Shown piece after piece: positions 5,653-6,790 of a stretch of 6,790 bases of DNA. The notes beneath the pieces are model-generated. The model searched no databases. It saw only the letters and a program-made list of their open reading frames with translations, and was not told where the DNA came from. Origin of the DNA: Limnohabitans sp. (GTDB lineage: Bacteria > Pseudomonadota > Gammaproteobacteria > Burkholderiales > Burkholderiaceae_C); contig JAHECM010000092.1 in the NCBI GenBank assembly GCA_024641725.1, positions 1 to 6,790 on the forward strand, in the 5' to 3' direction. A program made the translations under genes and the position numbers. Position 1 is the first letter of the stretch. Every line of letters starts with the position of its first letter.

Positions 5653-6790
5653 GCAACGCCAGCCCCCTCGACCCTGTGCACGCCATGCGCCCGGGCCTGC
5701 TGCAGCTCAGCGGTCTGCCGCCCTTGTCGCTGTACGTGCACCTGCCGTGGTGCCTCAAAAAATGCCCCTACTGCGACTTCAACTCGCACGAGTGGCGTGG
5801 CGCAGACGATCCGCGCAGCACGCAAGCCGCCTACATCGACGCCTTGATGGCCGACTTGGAGGCCAGCTTGCCCCTGATTTGGGGCCGCACGGTGCAGACC
5901 ATTTTTTTGGGGGGTGGCACGCCCAGCTTGTTCTCGCCCGAGGCCATTGACCGCTTGATTGGTGGCCTGCGCGCCCGCTTGCGCTTGTCAGCCGACTGCG
6001 AAATCACCCTCGAAGCCAACCCGGGTACGTTTGAAAAAGACCGCTTCAAGGCGTTTCGCCAAGCGGGCATCACCCGCCTGTCGGTGGGGGTGCAAAGTTT
6101 CAATGACGCGCACCTCAAGGCACTTGGGCGCGTGCACGACCGGGCCCAAGCCTTGGCGGCCTTGACCGAGGCCGCGCAGGTGTTTGACACCTTCAACCTC
6201 GACCTGATGTACGCCCTGCCTGGCCAAACGCTGGCGCAGTTGAGCGAAGACGTGGACACGGCGCTGGCGTTTGCGCCCCCCCACCTGTCGATCTACCACC
6301 TCACCATCGAGCCCAACACCGTGTTCGCCAAGCACCCGCCAGTGCTGCCCGAAGACGACGATGCCTACGCCATGATGGACCTGCTGACCGAGCGCACCGC
6401 CCAAGCGGGTTTGGGGCGTTATGAAGTCTCGGCTTACGCCAAGCCAGGGCACGCCTGTGCACACAACCTGAACTATTGGCAGTTTGGAGACTACTTGGGC
6501 ATTGGCGCGGGGGCGCACAGCAAACTGAGTTTTGCGCACCGCATCGTGCGGCAAGTGCGCTACCGCGAGCCCCAGCTCTACATGGCGCAAGCCACCCAGG
6601 GCGAGCCCGTCACCCAGCACCACGAGATTGCAAGGCAAGACCTGCCATTTGAATTCATGCTCAATGCCTTCCGACTGAAAGAAGGGTTTGCATTGACCGA
6701 TTACATGGAGCGCACGGGCTTGGCCATGACCAGCTTGCAGGCGGGTCTGCAAGAGGCCGAAAGATTGGGCTTGGTGGCGCGGGACTTCGC
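5649..6790 (+). CDS. hemW: Radical SAM haem chaperone HemW (3' end outside window)
   Basis: HemW binds haem and a 4Fe-4S cluster and is thought to deliver haem to respiratory proteins; older annotation calls it oxygen-independent coproporphyrinogen III oxidase. The frame is open from the ATG at 5649 to the window edge (380 full codons), so the gene is partial. The radical SAM motif CLKKCPYC gives C35, C39 and C42. It is followed by DFNSH, not the GC that supplies the fourth cysteine of HemN, which argues for HemW over a true coproporphyrinogen dehydrogenase. GGGTPS is at 88-93 and the haem-associated HNxxYW motif at 272-277 (HNLNYW), then GIGAGAHS. The C-terminal part (from about LPFEFMLNAFRL) matches the family winged-helix region, and only a short tail should be missing. 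A later ATG at 5685 is an alternative start; I favour 5649 because of the four-base overlap with rdgB. T7G6 at 5902-5914 is a slippage-prone tract. Confidence 0.96.
   Translation, partial: MSNASPLDPVHAMRPGLLQLSGLPPLSLYVHLPWCLKKCPYCDFNSHEWRGADDPRSTQAAYIDALMADLEASLPLIWGRTVQTIFLGGGTPSLFSPEAIDRLIGGLRARLRLSADCEITLEANPGTFEKDRFKAFRQAGITRLSVGVQSFNDAHLKALGRVHDRAQALAALTEAAQVFDTFNLDLMYALPGQTLAQLSEDVDTALAFAPPHLSIYHLTIEPNTVFAKHPPVLPEDDDAYAMMDLLTERTAQAGLGRYEVSAYAKPGHACAHNLNYWQFGDYLGIGAGAHSKLSFAHRIVRQVRYREPQLYMAQATQGEPVTQHHEIARQDLPFEFMLNAFRLKEGFALTDYMERTGLAMTSLQAGLQEAERLGLVARDF

Noticed and set aside
1..6790. Mobile element, CRISPR array, toxin-antitoxin or defence system
   Set aside because: No terminal inverted repeats, spaced direct repeats, transposase, integrase or unknown gene pair was found; the window is filled by seven conserved housekeeping genes.

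Overview
The window is GC-rich and carries seven closely packed protein-coding genes in two divergent groups. It looks like ordinary chromosomal core sequence from a betaproteobacterium of the order Burkholderiales, most likely the family Comamonadaceae. The assignment rests on recalled family sequence character: a short (66-residue) RNA polymerase omega subunit, a SpoT-type protein with an Ala-rich N-terminal extension and a KFKD motif, and the linkage of rph, rdgB and hemW. No database search was possible, so the taxonomic call is inference.

Left arm, minus strand (read from about 4151 down to 1): yicC (YicC/YloC-family endoribonuclease), gmk (guanylate kinase), rpoZ (RNA polymerase omega subunit) and spoT (bifunctional ppGpp synthetase/hydrolase). 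Gaps between yicC, gmk and rpoZ are 13 and 18 bases, so these three are probably co-transcribed. The gap between rpoZ and spoT is 121 bases and holds a run of hairpins, including a perfect 12-bp inverted repeat that may act as a terminator or attenuator. The spoT stop codon is the first three bases of the window.

Right arm, plus strand (from 4298 to the end): rph (RNase PH), rdgB (non-canonical purine NTP pyrophosphatase) and hemW (radical SAM haem chaperone, cut by the window edge). rph and rdgB are 17 bases apart, and rdgB overlaps hemW by four bases (ATGA), so this is also a likely operon. The 146-base region at 4152-4297 separates the two arms and must hold the divergent promoters.

Functionally the left arm is a guanine-nucleotide and stringent-response cluster. 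Gmk makes GDP, SpoT makes and degrades (p)ppGpp, and omega forms part of a ppGpp site on RNA polymerase. The right arm handles RNA 3'-end trimming (RNase PH), nucleotide-pool sanitation (RdgB) and haem handling (HemW). I see no mobile element, tRNA, rRNA, CRISPR array, phage gene or unknown protein. No undescribed system is evident; the points worth checking are small regulatory-scale structures in the rpoZ-spoT gap, inside gmk, and in the divergent intergenic region.
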